Source: UBA6912 sp963792895 (GTDB taxonomy: Bacteria; Actinomycetota; Acidimicrobiia; Spongiisociales; UBA5794). From it: a DNA stretch of 64,000 nt. Below, piece after piece: positions 1 to 8,850 of the stretch. The position numbers and the translations under genes are program-made. The notes under the pieces were generated by a model that saw only the letters and a list, made by a program, of their open reading frames with translations, did not search any database and was not told where the DNA came from. The number at the start of each line of letters is the position of its first letter. Position 1 is the stretch's first letter. The stretch covers positions 171,644 through 235,643 of the forward strand of contig CAWBYA010000001.1 in NCBI GenBank assembly GCA_963792895.1, given 5' to 3'.

Positions 1-497
1 GCAACCCCCGCTGCTGCAGCTGCATCCTCGTCGTCGAAGATCGAACGCATCCGCAGCCCGCGCCCGCTCGCCATCAACGCTGTTGAAAGGATGACCACGA
101 CGCCGAGCGTCGCATAGACGCCGGCGCTGCTCACCGGGTCCTGTCCGCTATAGCCCTGAAGGCCGCCGACGGCGTCGATATTGCCGATCGCCACGCGCAC
201 GAGCTCGCCGACCGCCAGGGTGCCCATGATCAAGTAGATGCCACGCACACGATTGGCGCCGATCGCCACCGGCAGAGCGACCGCTGCGGCAACCAGGGCA
301 CCCGCGACCAACGTCGGCGTCAACGCCCAGCCGAGCTCGACGTCCACCACGGCAACGGTGTAGGCGCCGATCGCAGCGAACCCTGCCTGGCCGAGGTTCA
401 GCTGGCCGGTCACGTACACGAGGTTCATCCCGACGGCGGCGATGGCGTTGATCGCTACCAACATGAGGAAGCTCTCGCTGGTGAGGGCGTCGATCAT
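1..497 (-). CDS. livM: Branched-chain amino-acid ABC transporter permease LivM, 3' end outside window
   Basis: Inner-membrane permease half of a branched-chain amino-acid/amide-type ABC importer. The first 165 codons are visible. The start MIDALTSESFLMLVAINAIA and the following VTGQLNLGQAGFAAIGAY stretch are typical of LivM N-termini, followed by several hydrophobic helices. The ATG at 497 overlaps the livH stop (ATGA), so the two permeases are translationally coupled. LivM and LivH form the heterodimeric channel; the two ATPases (livG, livF) would be expected beyond the window edge. Substrate cannot be told from the permease alone: leucine-type, urea and other amide importers share this family. 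Confidence 0.88.
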   Translation of the reverse strand, partial: MIDALTSESFLMLVAINAIAAVGMNLVYVTGQLNLGQAGFAAIGAYTVAVVDVELGWALTPTLVAGALVAAAVALPVAIGANRVRGIYLIMGTLAVGELVRVAIGNIDAVGGLQGYSGQDPVSSAGVYATLGVVVILSTALMASGRGLRMRSIFDDEDAAAAAGV

Positions 498-1354
498 GCG
501 TGAGCCGTCGGGATGAGGCCCCTCGGTCGTACCAAGAGCACGACGACGAGAAGAAGCCACGGGATCGCAGCCTGGAATCCCGTCAGGCCGTAGTAGGCGG
601 CGAACGACTGGATGACCCCGAGTCCGATCCCAGCCACCATCGCTCCCGGCAGGCTACCCAAGCCGCCGAGGGTCATCACGGCGAGGCCGATGAGTCCGAT
701 CTCGAGGCCATTGAGTGGGGAAACGCTCCCGATCCTGATGGCGAGCAGGAAGGATGCCAGCCCGGCGAGGGCCCCAGCGATACCGAGCGTCAACACCGTG
801 AGTCGGCGGATGGGAACACCCAGGAGCGCAACGGTTTCGGCATCGTGGGCGAAAGCCCGCATCGCCATCCCCCACTTCGTACGTCGAACGAATTGGTGCG
901 TGGCCGTCATGACGAGGAGGGCGATCACCAGGCTCACGACCTGCGTCACCGAGATGAGCGTATCTCCGATGGTGATGTCGGTGGTCGGGACATTGAACGG
1001 TACGGCCACCGCCGTTGATGATCCCCTGATCTGGAGGAGGGAATTCTGGATGACGATGGCAAACCCGATAGTGGATACCGCGGCGGCGATCTGTCGCCCG
1101 TATCCGACGGGACGGAAGCTGACGAAGTCGGTCGCGATGCTGAGTGCGGCGCCAATGGCGATGGCGATGAGGGCAGCGAGCCAGAGCGGAGTCGTTGGGG
1201 AGGCGACGATGAGCGCGAGCAAGCCGGCAGCCATGAAGACCTCACCGTGGGCCAGCGTCAGCAGGTGCATGACACCGAAGACAAGCGTGTACCCGAGTGC
1301 GAGCAGCGCGTAGTTGGCTCCAAGCAGGAGTCCATTGATCAGAACTTGGATCAT
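494..1354 (-). CDS. livH: Branched-chain amino-acid ABC transporter permease LivH
   Basis: Polytopic membrane protein of 286 residues with about eight hydrophobic segments, normal length for LivH. The N-terminal ALGYTLVFGVMHLLTLAHGE segment is the family signature for the first helices, and GLGSLPGAMVAGIGLG near residue 230 is the conserved cytoplasmic loop before the last helices. It pairs with LivM, with which it overlaps by four bases. The binding-protein gene lies 87 bases upstream on the same strand, giving the order binding protein, livH, livM. A strong hairpin in that gap may set the binding protein above the permeases. Confidence 0.92.
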   Translation of the reverse strand: MIQVLINGLLLGANYALLALGYTLVFGVMHLLTLAHGEVFMAAGLLALIVASPTTPLWLAALIAIAIGAALSIATDFVSFRPVGYGRQIAAAVSTIGFAIVIQNSLLQIRGSSTAVAVPFNVPTTDITIGDTLISVTQVVSLVIALLVMTATHQFVRRTKWGMAMRAFAHDAETVALLGVPIRRLTVLTLGIAGALAGLASFLLAIRIGSVSPLNGLEIGLIGLAVMTLGGLGSLPGAMVAGIGLGVIQSFAAYYGLTGFQAAIPWLLLVVVLLVRPRGLIPTAHA

Positions 1355-1369
1355 GTCGCTCTCGCCCTA

Positions 1370-1402
1370 CGGTCCCGGTAGGGCGGCGCTCCACCGGGAC
1401 CG
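1370..1402 (-). terminator. Hairpin between binding-protein gene and livH (attenuator or mRNA-stability element)
   Basis: A perfect 10-base inverted repeat, CGGTCCCGGT at 1370-1379 and ACCGGGACCG at 1393-1402, flanks a 13-base loop. It sits between the binding-protein stop (1442) and the livH start (1354). There is no T-tract, so partial termination or protection of the upstream transcript from 3' decay is more likely than full termination. This is a common way to give a binding protein excess over its permease. Confidence 0.55.
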
Positions 1403-1441
1403 GTGACCGAGCCCATCGCGCCGGCGAGTGACCACAGCCAG

Positions 1442-2713
1442 TCAGTCGAGTGGCTGCAGCACGCCGGCAATGACCACATTGACGTAGACAGTCTTCTCGG
1501 CGTCACCGTTGGGCAAGAAGCAGATCTCCCCGGCCGCGCCCTGGAATCCGCACAGCGCCAGCAGGCCTTGCTGCACGGCGGCCCTGGCGTCGTCAGGTGA
1601 CGAGTTGCCGTCGATGCCGGCCGATCGCAACACCTCAGCCAACATCAAGATGTTGTCGTAGTAGTTCGCGGCTTCGGGCACGGTGGGTGGCTCTTCATCG
1701 AGTTCGGCCATGCCCGTCAGGTACGCCTGCGTCAGCGGGTTGTCGCTCGCCGGGTTGAAGATCGAGGGCAGGACCCAGTTGTTGATCTGGTCCCCACCCT
1801 GCTCGAAGAACGTGCTGCCGCCTTGGGCCGGATGTCCGAGCACGGGCCGCGTCTCGCCCTGCCGCGCCAACTCGCGGGCGATGAGCCCGGCTTCTGCAGG
1901 AGCCGACATGATGATGAGCCCGTCTGCTTCGGTGTCGGCGATCCGCTGCACCGTCGTGGAGAAGTCCGTCTGCCCTCGCGTGAAGGTGATTGGTGCATCG
2001 CCGTTCACGATGTCTACGCCAACCGCGCCCGCAACGCCGGGAATGGCAAACATCGCCGCAGCGGCCGTCACCGGCTCCTCTTCATCGAAGACGAGGACTG
2101 CGGTCTCGATCCCGTACTTTGCAGCCCACTGCGGCATCGCCTCGGTATAGAGCGCCGTGTTGGTGGCCGTGTTGCGAAATGCCCAGCCCTCACCGAGGTC
2201 GGTGATTCCCTCCTTGTTGGCCGTGCCGGTGATGATCGGGAGCACCACCGTGGGCGCCTGGGCGAACAGCACCTCCGCCTCACCCGATGACAAGGGTCCG
2301 CTCACGGCGAACGCCCCGTCGTCGGCGAGTTGCCGGTAGGCGAGCACTGCCTGGTCCGGTTCGCCACCGGTGTCGATGAGCGTCAGCTCCAGCATCGAGC
2401 CGTTGACTCCCCCAGCGGCGTTGACTGCGTCGACGGACAAATTCGTCGCAGCCTCGATGTCCTTGCCGAAGCTGACAAAACGTCCTGAGACGTCCGTGAT
2501 CAAGCCGACGACGATGGGCGGTTTCTCCTCTCGAGGGGCCGTTGTCGTCGTCGCTGTCGCAGGGGCCGTTGTCGTCGTCGTAGCGGCGCCAGCGACCGTC
2601 GTCGCCGTCGCCGCTGTGGTCGTAGAGCCGGTGTCGTCTGCACCGCCGCACGCTGTGGCAACGAGCGCCAACACCATTCCTAGAAGGAGAATCAGTCGAA
2701 TGGAGATACGCAT
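1442..2713 (-). CDS. ABC transporter substrate-binding lipoprotein, LivK/amide type
   Basis: 423-residue extracellular solute-binding protein (periplasmic-binding-protein type 1 fold, Peripla_BP_6 type). Signal peptide with lipobox VATAC gives lipidation at Cys22. Residues 25-60 are a Thr/Ala/Val-rich spacer. The mature domain opens with PPIVVGLITDVSGRFVSFG and carries DVMLLD-free LivK-like features such as AVSGPLSSGEAEVLFAQ. A ribosome site GAAGGGA lies seven bases before the ATG. It delivers ligand to LivH/LivM downstream. Ligand is unknown: the family binds Leu/Ile/Val, urea, short amides or aromatic acids. Confidence 0.88.
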   Translation of the reverse strand: MRISIRLILLLGMVLALVATACGGADDTGSTTTAATATTVAGAATTTTTAPATATTTTAPREEKPPIVVGLITDVSGRFVSFGKDIEAATNLSVDAVNAAGGVNGSMLELTLIDTGGEPDQAVLAYRQLADDGAFAVSGPLSSGEAEVLFAQAPTVVLPIITGTANKEGITDLGEGWAFRNTATNTALYTEAMPQWAAKYGIETAVLVFDEEEPVTAAAAMFAIPGVAGAVGVDIVNGDAPITFTRGQTDFSTTVQRIADTEADGLIIMSAPAEAGLIARELARQGETRPVLGHPAQGGSTFFEQGGDQINNWVLPSIFNPASDNPLTQAYLTGMAELDEEPPTVPEAANYYDNILMLAEVLRSAGIDGNSSPDDARAAVQQGLLALCGFQGAAGEICFLPNGDAEKTVYVNVVIAGVLQPLD

Positions 2714-2899
2714 GGGTCGTTCCCTTCATTCACCAGTTTGGCTGGAGGCTCCGTGCGGCTGTCGGGGAATGCAGCTTCGTCTAGAGCGGTCGATCGACCG
2801 GCTCACCTCCCTGCGCTACGTCCCATGTAGCATAGCAGCTCGCACCCATTTCTCCCTTGGGCGTGTGAGATTTCTTCGCCGTGACTCCCGGCACGCTGC

Positions 2900-4057
2900 T
2901 CAATCGAACGACTGATCGCAGGTCGCCTCGAACCCGACGCCGTCCTGAGTGTCGAGCTGAGCGGTTGGATCGTCCATGAGCGCGCGGGCGTCGGCCCTGA
3001 TGCGCTCCAGGTCGTAGATCTGATAGCCGGCATGGCCCGAGGTGCCGTAGGTGTAGCTGGTGATCCGCAGAGTGCCGAGACGGTCCATGTCGACCCGGGA
3101 CAGCACGTCGACGAAATCGATGAGCCCTTCGGCCGGGATGTCGGTCTCCACGTGGTCGACCACGGCCGCTATGAAACCCCGATACCCGCCCGCAAGGTCG
3201 GACAGGTCGATCTGCTCCACCAGTGCGCCGAGGAGGCACCGCTGGCGATGCATCCTGGCGAAGTCGCCGGAGTTGCGACGGATCCGCGCATACGCAAGAG
3301 CGAGATGGCCATCGAGGTGTTGCGTGCCCTGCTCGATCACGACGCTCTCGGTGCCGCCCTTCTCATGGGGGTAGCTCCCGTCGACGATGGTCTTCGGCAC
3401 GTCGATCGTCACGCCGCCCAGGGCATCGATCAAGGCGACGAAGCCGGCGAGGTCGACCTTCGCGTAGTAGTGGACGTCGACTCCGAAGACGAGCCCAATC
3501 GCACCTTTGAGGGCGTTTACTGACGGCGACTGTGGGCCGGGGAAGGCATCGGGATACCACTCACCATTGGCCCAGAGGTGGGTGATGATGTCCGGGAAGC
3601 ATTTGCACGACCACACGCCCATGCCATCGGGAAGGGGCGCCTCGGTGAGGTTGCGCGGGATCGAGAACATCGCAATGTCACCGGTCTCTGGTTCGATGCT
3701 CACCAGGATGATCGTGTCGGTGCGGGTTCCGATTCGCCCTACCCCGGCATCGCTGCCGAGCAGCAGGATGTTGAGGCGCTCGTAGCCGTCCCAAACCCGG
3801 GGCGGGTCCGGTGTCGTCGTTGTGGACGGGACCTGCGTGGGCGGCGGTGACGTCGGCAGCTCGAGTTCGCCGGTCGACGGTGCAGTGCTCGAGTCCACCA
3901 CCGTGCTCACGCGTCCCGTTTCGCCGACCTCTCGGGCTCCTTCCTCCACGCATGCAGCGAGCAGCAACGCCATGACAAGCAGGACGATCGCGAACCCTGT
4001 GCGCCGGCTCGGGGGCCGGCGAGCGGCTTCTCCAAACGCCGGGGCATTCTGAGCCAT
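2900..4057 (-). CDS. LytR-CpsA-Psr (LCP) family cell-wall ligase
   Basis: LCP proteins transfer undecaprenyl-linked glycopolymers such as arabinogalactan or teichoic acids onto peptidoglycan, outside the membrane. The 385-residue product has one N-terminal hydrophobic segment ending in a lipobox-like LLLAAC (Cys36), a Thr/Pro-rich spacer, then the LCP domain starting LNILLLGSDAG with the conserved TRTDTI and SIPRNL motifs; the Arg residues of these motifs bind the pyrophosphate in family members. I chose the ATG at 4057 because it places the hydrophobic segment near the start; an open frame continues upstream to 4210 without such a signal. It lies upstream of the importer operon on the same strand, with a 186-base gap, so it is probably a separate unit. 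Confidence 0.85.
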   Translation of the reverse strand: MAQNAPAFGEAARRPPSRRTGFAIVLLVMALLLAACVEEGAREVGETGRVSTVVDSSTAPSTGELELPTSPPPTQVPSTTTTPDPPRVWDGYERLNILLLGSDAGVGRIGTRTDTIILVSIEPETGDIAMFSIPRNLTEAPLPDGMGVWSCKCFPDIITHLWANGEWYPDAFPGPQSPSVNALKGAIGLVFGVDVHYYAKVDLAGFVALIDALGGVTIDVPKTIVDGSYPHEKGGTESVVIEQGTQHLDGHLALAYARIRRNSGDFARMHRQRCLLGALVEQIDLSDLAGGYRGFIAAVVDHVETDIPAEGLIDFVDVLSRVDMDRLGTLRITSYTYGTSGHAGYQIYDLERIRADARALMDDPTAQLDTQDGVGFEATCDQSFD

Positions 4058-4274
4058 ACCCCATTGAACACGTTGGGAGGTCCAACAGACTCGTATGAGT
4101 GACGCGGGAACCGTGGCGGCTGCCCATTGCCGGGAGACCGCTCTGGGAAGCGGCGGTCCAGCCGCACCCCGGATCGGCGCAGAGTCGCCCGTGTGAGTCG
4201 AGCCGTTCAACCCGGCTGCAGCTCGTCTGCCAACCCTGGTGGCCGGTCGGCCGTCTCCTCGACCCGAGGCACCG

Positions 4275-4451
4275 TCAGCGTCTCGGGTCCTCGACCATGA
4301 CGGAGACGACCGGCGAGTCCGCGCGACCGGCCTGCAATGCGTCTGTGAGCAGCGCGTGGAGTTGCTCCTTGCTCAGCTGCGGACTCGGCAGCAGCTCATC
4401 GGTCAGCCTGACGTAGATACGCGCCCGATATTCCTTGCGTGGTTCCGCCAT
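4275..4451 (-). CDS. Small conserved-looking protein, 58 aa
   Basis: Starts MAEPRKEYRARIYVRLTDEL and is 58 residues long. A good ribosome site (GGGAAGGGAG) lies about seven bases before the ATG at 4451, which favours this start over a much longer open frame that reads through from upstream with arginine-rich, non-native composition. The sequence is predicted to be soluble, with an amphipathic helix LSKEQLHALLTDALQAG. No function recognised. It follows the small membrane gene on the same strand after 92 bases. Confidence 0.55.
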   Translation of the reverse strand: MAEPRKEYRARIYVRLTDELLPSPQLSKEQLHALLTDALQAGRADSPVVSVMVEDPRR

Positions 4452-4543
4452 GTGGGCTCCCTTCCCGATCACGCAAACATAGGCGGTGGCGCATGCCGTG
4501 TCTTCGGCACCTTTGCGACGTCGTCGCGCAACTGCTCCTGCGC

Positions 4544-4993
4544 TCAACACGCGCTGCGGCCACCGCGGCGGGCGACCACAACGGTAAACGCCGTCAGAAC
4601 GGCAGTGACGGGCGCCAAAACTCGCTGCTCGATGAGGTTCTGGGAGGCGACGTTGCCCAGGGTGTTGAGCGCCATGAACCCGGCGACCGCCCACGTGAAC
4701 CCGGCCAGATACGCCCGCTTGACCGGATCGATTCGGGCCACCCCCGCTCGAGCGAGCACGACGAGCAGCATCCAGATCAGCATCACTGCAGCTACGGCGC
4801 TGGCGATGCGGAGCCCCGTTGGCAGAACTGCATCGTGGCCGCCGCCCCAGGCGACCTCACCGAGGGGCGCCCCCATGGCGAGAGATATCTGAAAGACGGC
4901 GATGACGGCGTAGATGTGGGCGGCGATCAGGGCGACGATCCGCACGCCGCGTGTGTCGGCGCCCGTGGTCTTGTGGTGGGTCGATGCGTTCAT
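4544..4993 (-). CDS. Four-helix integral membrane protein, unknown function
   Basis: 149 residues with four clear hydrophobic segments at about 21-43, 60-82, 96-118 and 125-143. The stretch MALNTLGNVASQN between helices three and four is the kind of polar connector seen in a family of short uncharacterised actinobacterial membrane proteins. No catalytic or transport motif is visible. The start at 4993 precedes a 378-base non-coding gap and the divergent glycosylase gene. Confidence 0.7.
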   Translation of the reverse strand: MNASTHHKTTGADTRGVRIVALIAAHIYAVIAVFQISLAMGAPLGEVAWGGGHDAVLPTGLRIASAVAAVMLIWMLLVVLARAGVARIDPVKRAYLAGFTWAVAGFMALNTLGNVASQNLIEQRVLAPVTAVLTAFTVVVARRGGRSAC

Positions 4994-5371
4994 GGGTGGT
5001 GCTCCTCGTGTTTGGTACGGCGCCGTCGGACAGCCGCCGTCACGGGAGGGTTCGTGACGGCAGCTCGTCGCAATCTCGGCGTCCCGTATCGGAACCGCTT
5101 CTCTGCCGGTCAGACCTGAGCCAGCGCCGACCGGCCACGGTCCTGAAGCTCGCCGGCCGAGCTCGATCGATCTCGCAGCGACGGTCCAGAGGACAACGTC
5201 ACCAGTGGCCGGGGCACCGTGCCGCAGCCGGCGCTCGGCGGAGGCCGTGTCTCAACCCGTCGATCGGTAAGCTCGATCCACAGGGTGGCGCACCGTCAGC
5301 CGACCTGAAGTGACCGGAGTACCGAGGACGCGCGCCAGCGGTGAGGTACCGAGACTTGGAATGGGACGACC
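4994..5371. other. Gap of 378 bases between divergent genes
   Basis: No reading frame here has convincing protein-like composition on either strand. It must hold the promoters for the four-helix membrane protein (leftward) and the glycosylase gene (rightward). I could not identify a specific promoter or operator. Confidence 0.5.
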
Positions 5372-6454
5372 ATGCATCGGCTCTCGCGCAGGCAGGCTCG
5401 GCGGATCGCAGTGCGGGCGCAGCTCCTGGACGGGGTGCGGCCGACCGACCTCTTGGAAGTGGTGCGCCGGCTGACCCTGCTGCAGATCGACCCGACCGCG
5501 GCCATTGCGCCGAGCGCGGACCTCGTAGCGTGGAGCCGGCTCGGCTCGTCATATGAGCCCGCCCATCTCAGGGAGGCTCTGGAGCAGGACCGCACACTGG
5601 TCGAGTTCAACGCTTTGGTCCGGCCGATGAGCGACCTGGGGCTGTACCTCGCCGGTGCCGCCGATTGGCCGCCCTATGAGCGCCATCGCACCTGGCTGCG
5701 CGACAACGAGTCCTTCCGCTGCGACGTCCTCTCCCTTCTCGGCCAATCCGGTCCCCTGACCTCCCGCGACGTCCCTGACACGTCCGTCGCACCGTGGCCG
5801 TCGAGCGGATGGACCAATGCCCGCAACGTGACCCAGATGCTCGAATTCCTGATGATGCGCGGCGAGGTCGCCGTAGCCGGGCGCATCGGGCGAGAGCGAC
5901 TCTGGGACCTCGCCGAGCGCGTCTATCCATCCGACGTCGGCGTGCCCCCTGTCGAGGAGGCGACCCGACGGAAGAACGAGCGGAGGCTGGCCTCGCTCGG
6001 GATCGCTCGAGCCAAGGCGAGGGCGATGCCGGTCGAGCCCATCTCCGTCGGCGAGGCAGGCGAGCCGGCGGTGGTCGACGGCGTCAAGGGAGAGTGGCGT
6101 ATCGATCCGGCAGCGCTCTCGGACGATTTCGGAGGTCGGACGGCGCTGCTTTCGCCGTTCGATCGGCTCGTTCACGACAGGGTCCGCGCCGGGCAACTGT
6201 TCGACTTCGAGTACACGCTCGAGATGTACAAGCCCGCCACAAAACGCCGATGGGGCTACTACGCCCTCCCAATTCTCCACGAAGACCGCCTGGTCGGGAA
6301 GCTCGATGCCGCGGCGGACCGCGATGCATCGGTCTTGCGGGTGAACGCCATTCATGAGGATGTGAAATTCACCCGCCCGATCACTACGGCGGTCAACGAC
6401 GAAATCGAGCACCTCGCAGAGTGGCTTGGTCTCGCCACGATCGAACGAAGCTAG
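5372..6454 (+). CDS. Winged-helix HTH_42 (YcaQ/AlkX-type) DNA glycosylase family protein
   Basis: 360-residue member of the HTH_42 superfamily, whose characterised members (YcaQ/AlkX of E. coli, AlkZ of Streptomyces) remove bulky alkylated bases and unhook interstrand crosslinks. The N-terminal winged-helix region begins MHRLSRRQARRIAVRAQLLD. The sequence Q38-I39-D40 (LLQIDPTAA) fits the Q-aromatic/aliphatic-D catalytic motif that marks AlkX-type rather than AlkZ-type enzymes. A further winged helix and the KRRWGYYALPIL segment near residue 285 are family typical. It has no close operon partner. In a secondary-metabolite self-resistance setting one would expect QxQ; the QxD form suggests general crosslink repair. 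Confidence 0.82.
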   Translation: MHRLSRRQARRIAVRAQLLDGVRPTDLLEVVRRLTLLQIDPTAAIAPSADLVAWSRLGSSYEPAHLREALEQDRTLVEFNALVRPMSDLGLYLAGAADWPPYERHRTWLRDNESFRCDVLSLLGQSGPLTSRDVPDTSVAPWPSSGWTNARNVTQMLEFLMMRGEVAVAGRIGRERLWDLAERVYPSDVGVPPVEEATRRKNERRLASLGIARAKARAMPVEPISVGEAGEPAVVDGVKGEWRIDPAALSDDFGGRTALLSPFDRLVHDRVRAGQLFDFEYTLEMYKPATKRRWGYYALPILHEDRLVGKLDAAADRDASVLRVNAIHEDVKFTRPITTAVNDEIEHLAEWLGLATIERS

Positions 6455-6806
6455 TCGGCCCGCCGGCGCTCGAGCCGGCCTGAAGTTCGACGGGCGGCGC
6501 GCCGGTGCGACAAGGAGGGGATCCCAGAGTTTCCGAAGGCTACCGCTCCCGGCCGTAGCGCCAAGCTGTTGTTCGCCGCCGAGCCCTCCCTCGACCCTCC
6601 GATGTTGGAGTCCTGGAAGGTGCGAATGGCACCTCGATTCGATCCCATGCACGACGACCGTGAACGGCCAACCTCGTCGAGCGACGATGCCCGGTCGCCT
6701 CAGCGGCCGGGCAACTCAGCCGACGTGCGCCGGCGTACCGGGAAAGAGCCTCGGGTCCGACGACGACGCCTCATCAGGCGTAGGATCCGAGCTACGAGGA
6801 GGGTAG
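6455..6806. other. Gap of 352 bases without a supported gene
   Basis: Open frames cross this stretch on both strands but are Arg/Ser-rich and lack ribosome sites, so I treat it as non-coding. It ends with AGGAGGG at 6797-6803, the ribosome site of the lipoprotein gene. Confidence 0.45.
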
Positions 6807-7400
6807 GTGAAGGGGTCGTCGACATACGTGATGGTTGGGTTGGCGGTTGGACTCGTCCTCGGCTCATGTGGTGGAGGCGGCGAACTCCAAGACGCAACGC
6901 CTCAGTCCAGTACGCCGAGGAGCACGACCGACGCCACTCAGGTCAGAGCGGCCACGACGACGACGGCCGGCGCGACGACCGTGGACGAGCGGCCAAACGA
7001 TGTGCCGGCCCCTGATCCGTGCTCGTTGCTCACCGCTGCGGACATCGAGGATGCCACCGGAGTTCGCTTTGGCGAGGGAGCGTTCAACGCAGACCTCTCG
7101 GGGGACATGCAATCCATATGCGATTGGATCGGGACCGTCGGGTACGCCACCGTGCAAACCCTGATCGTGCCAATCGATGTGTGGGCCGCGCAGCGCGAAT
7201 CGGCGGCCATTGTCTTCGCGGTCGTTGATGTGGACATCCCGGGAGCGGATGCCGCGTATGTCACCGAAGAGGGGAGCCTCATCGGGATGCAAGTGGCCGG
7301 CATGTTCCTCCAGGTCTCCTACATTCCGCCGGGACCAGGCGATGTGCTCCCACAGACGACGGCACTGGCCGCGACTGCAGCCGCCAACTTCCGGGGATGA
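6807..7400 (+). CDS. DUF3558-like secreted lipoprotein
   Basis: 197 residues. A GTG start at 6807 with AGGAGGG just upstream gives a signal peptide ending in a lipobox (VLGSC), followed by a Thr/Ala-rich spacer to about residue 60. The folded domain starts PDPCSLLTAADIEDATG, the typical opening of DUF3558 and related mycobacterial-type lipoproteins, with a second Cys in SICDWIG about 35 residues later that could form a disulfide. It ends with LAATAAANFRG. Surface-anchored, function unknown. No operon partner. Confidence 0.72.
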   Translation: MKGSSTYVMVGLAVGLVLGSCGGGGELQDATPQSSTPRSTTDATQVRAATTTTAGATTVDERPNDVPAPDPCSLLTAADIEDATGVRFGEGAFNADLSGDMQSICDWIGTVGYATVQTLIVPIDVWAAQRESAAIVFAVVDVDIPGADAAYVTEEGSLIGMQVAGMFLQVSYIPPGPGDVLPQTTALAATAAANFRG

Positions 7401-7600
7401 ACTGCGTGTGCATCCGCCTGCCTCGCAACGGACTCTGGAACCCACCCACCTCAGAAACAACCTCCAGGCATCACACCCCACACTCTCTTTGACGGCACAA
7501 CGCACGGCGTAATCGACGTTCAAGGCGACGGCAGAACCTCAGCCTTGCCTCCGGGACCCACAATGCCGGTAGCCAGCCGCCTTGGGCAAGCGGCCCCCTG

Positions 7601-7924
7601 CTAACCCCGGACCCCGCCGGAGGACCCACCACCCATGGCGCTTGCGAACAGGTCGAGGAGCAAGCCGATCTCGACATCTTGCTCATGGGGGTGGCGAAGC
7701 GTTTCGCTGGGACTGATCCTGTAGCGATTGCGCCGGCCGATCCGGTCGTGACTCAGGTAGCCGGCCGCCTCCAGGTCGGCGATTATCCGCTGGGTGGACC
7801 GTTCGGTGAGGCCGGTCACTGCGGCGATGTCCCGAGCGCGAATGTCGGGGGTCTGGGAGATCACGATGAGGACTCGGGCGTGGCTGGTCAGGAACGTCCA
7901 GGGTCGGCGGTCTTCAGAGGTCAC
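7601..7924 (-). CDS. Winged-helix transcriptional regulator (MarR/ArsR-like)
   Basis: 107-residue single-domain DNA-binding protein. Residues 12-70 form a winged helix: RARDIAAVTGLTERSTQRII is the helix-turn-helix and YLSHDRIGRRNRYRIS the wing. This resembles small MarR-like proteins annotated only as helix-turn-helix regulators. The C-terminus ends in a Gly/Ser-rich tail. No sensor domain or metal-binding cysteines are visible. It is divergent from the stress block that starts at 8505, with a 580-base region between. Confidence 0.75.
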   Translation of the reverse strand: MTSEDRRPWTFLTSHARVLIVISQTPDIRARDIAAVTGLTERSTQRIIADLEAAGYLSHDRIGRRNRYRISPSETLRHPHEQDVEIGLLLDLFASAMGGGSSGGVRG

Positions 7925-8504
7925 GGCAGCTCTTTCGCCGAGGTCGAGAACGACGATGTGCCGACTCAGCTCGCGACCCCCTCAGGTGTCTCCCTCCTGA
8001 AGGCGGCACCTGTTCTCCGCTACGACCCATTCGTGACGACAGGAGCGGGAAGTCTAGACACGTCATTACTATCATGTTATCTTTAGCAGTATAAGGGGAG
8101 TATCCCACAACAAGCAACGCCGTCAGTACGGCCGTCAGGCCCGGCATGCTGGCCCATTCTGGGCGGGAGAGACCTTCGCAGCGGACGATCAACGTCTCAC
8201 GAAGGTGACGGGAGCCGGGAATGGCAACCACAGTCCCCCGATTCGCAAGGACACGGCCCGCGTTTTCTCTTGACTCGCTGCTGGCCAGTCGCGCGACCGA
8301 GACCTACGGATGCTGCCGCGGCGATGCGAGTGGTATTCGCGCGCAGCGGCTGCGGGTGTTGCCGGCAGCCGCACGTCGTGTCGAAAGCAACGATCGGTCG
8401 TCTCACCGGACCCGCGGTTGTGACACCACACACCACGAGACGAGGCGCACGGCGCGCCGGTTGAGGGCACGAATCCGTTGCGGCTCAGACCTGGAGGTTG
8501 AACT
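7925..8504. promoter_or_regulatory. Divergent intergenic region, 580 bases, with an AT-rich island
   Basis: No supported gene. The local AT-rich island at about 8055-8100, which includes TATAAG at 8090-8095 reading rightward, stands out against the high-GC background and is the best promoter candidate for the divergent HTH gene and/or the stress block. I looked for a DosR-type box (palindromic GGGACT/AGTCCC) and saw none. Confidence 0.4.
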
Positions 8505-8849
8505 GTGAGAGTCTTCACCCTTCTCGAGTGGCGCCAACAGTCGCGGCTCCTCGGCGAACGCAACCGACTGCTGAGTCTGCTCGAGGTTCTGCGGGCCTCT
8601 GCGATCAGTCGCGCAGACTACGAGCCTCACGACGTCACCGACGACGAGGCCGCGATCCAGGCAGACGTGATCGAGGCTCGCCTCGCTGGCATCGACGGCG
8701 CCCTTGAACGGATCAAAGCGGGCGGTTACGGGCTGTGCCTCATATGCGGAACAGCGATCGCCGACCCGAGGCTCGAGGCGCTGCCCGCCACCACGAAGTG
8801 TCGAGAGTGTGCTGGACGAGACGCAGGCAACCCAGCGACGAGGACGTGA
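8505..8849 (+). CDS. TraR/DksA-type C4 zinc-finger protein
   Basis: 114 residues, GTG start with GGAGG seven bases upstream. The N-terminal half is a long amphipathic helix pair and the C-terminus is a DksA/TraR zinc finger with Cys78, Cys81, Cys99 and Cys102 (CLICG then CRECAG). The family binds RNA polymerase through the secondary channel and alters promoter kinetics under stress; short actinobacterial members are mostly uncharacterised. The acidic turn TDDEAA at residues 45-50 sits where DksA carries its coiled-coil-tip acidic residues, but equivalence is inferred. It is the first gene of a same-strand stress block; the next ATG lies one base past its stop. Confidence 0.82.
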   Translation: MRVFTLLEWRQQSRLLGERNRLLSLLEVLRASAISRADYEPHDVTDDEAAIQADVIEARLAGIDGALERIKAGGYGLCLICGTAIADPRLEALPATTKCRECAGRDAGNPATRT

Positions 8850-8850
8850 C

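Noticed and set aside
2787..2800. Perfect 14-base palindrome CGGTCGATCGACCG upstream of the binding-protein gene
   Set aside because: Rich in GATC-type palindromic steps that are frequent in this genome; no second copy or promoter context to support an operator.
5549..6652. 367-codon leftward frame opposite the glycosylase
   Set aside because: No domain, no ribosome site, composition of a shadow; the rightward frame is the HTH_42 protein.
8000..8504. DosR-type box upstream of the stress block
   Set aside because: No palindromic GGGACT/AGTCCC sequence was seen.
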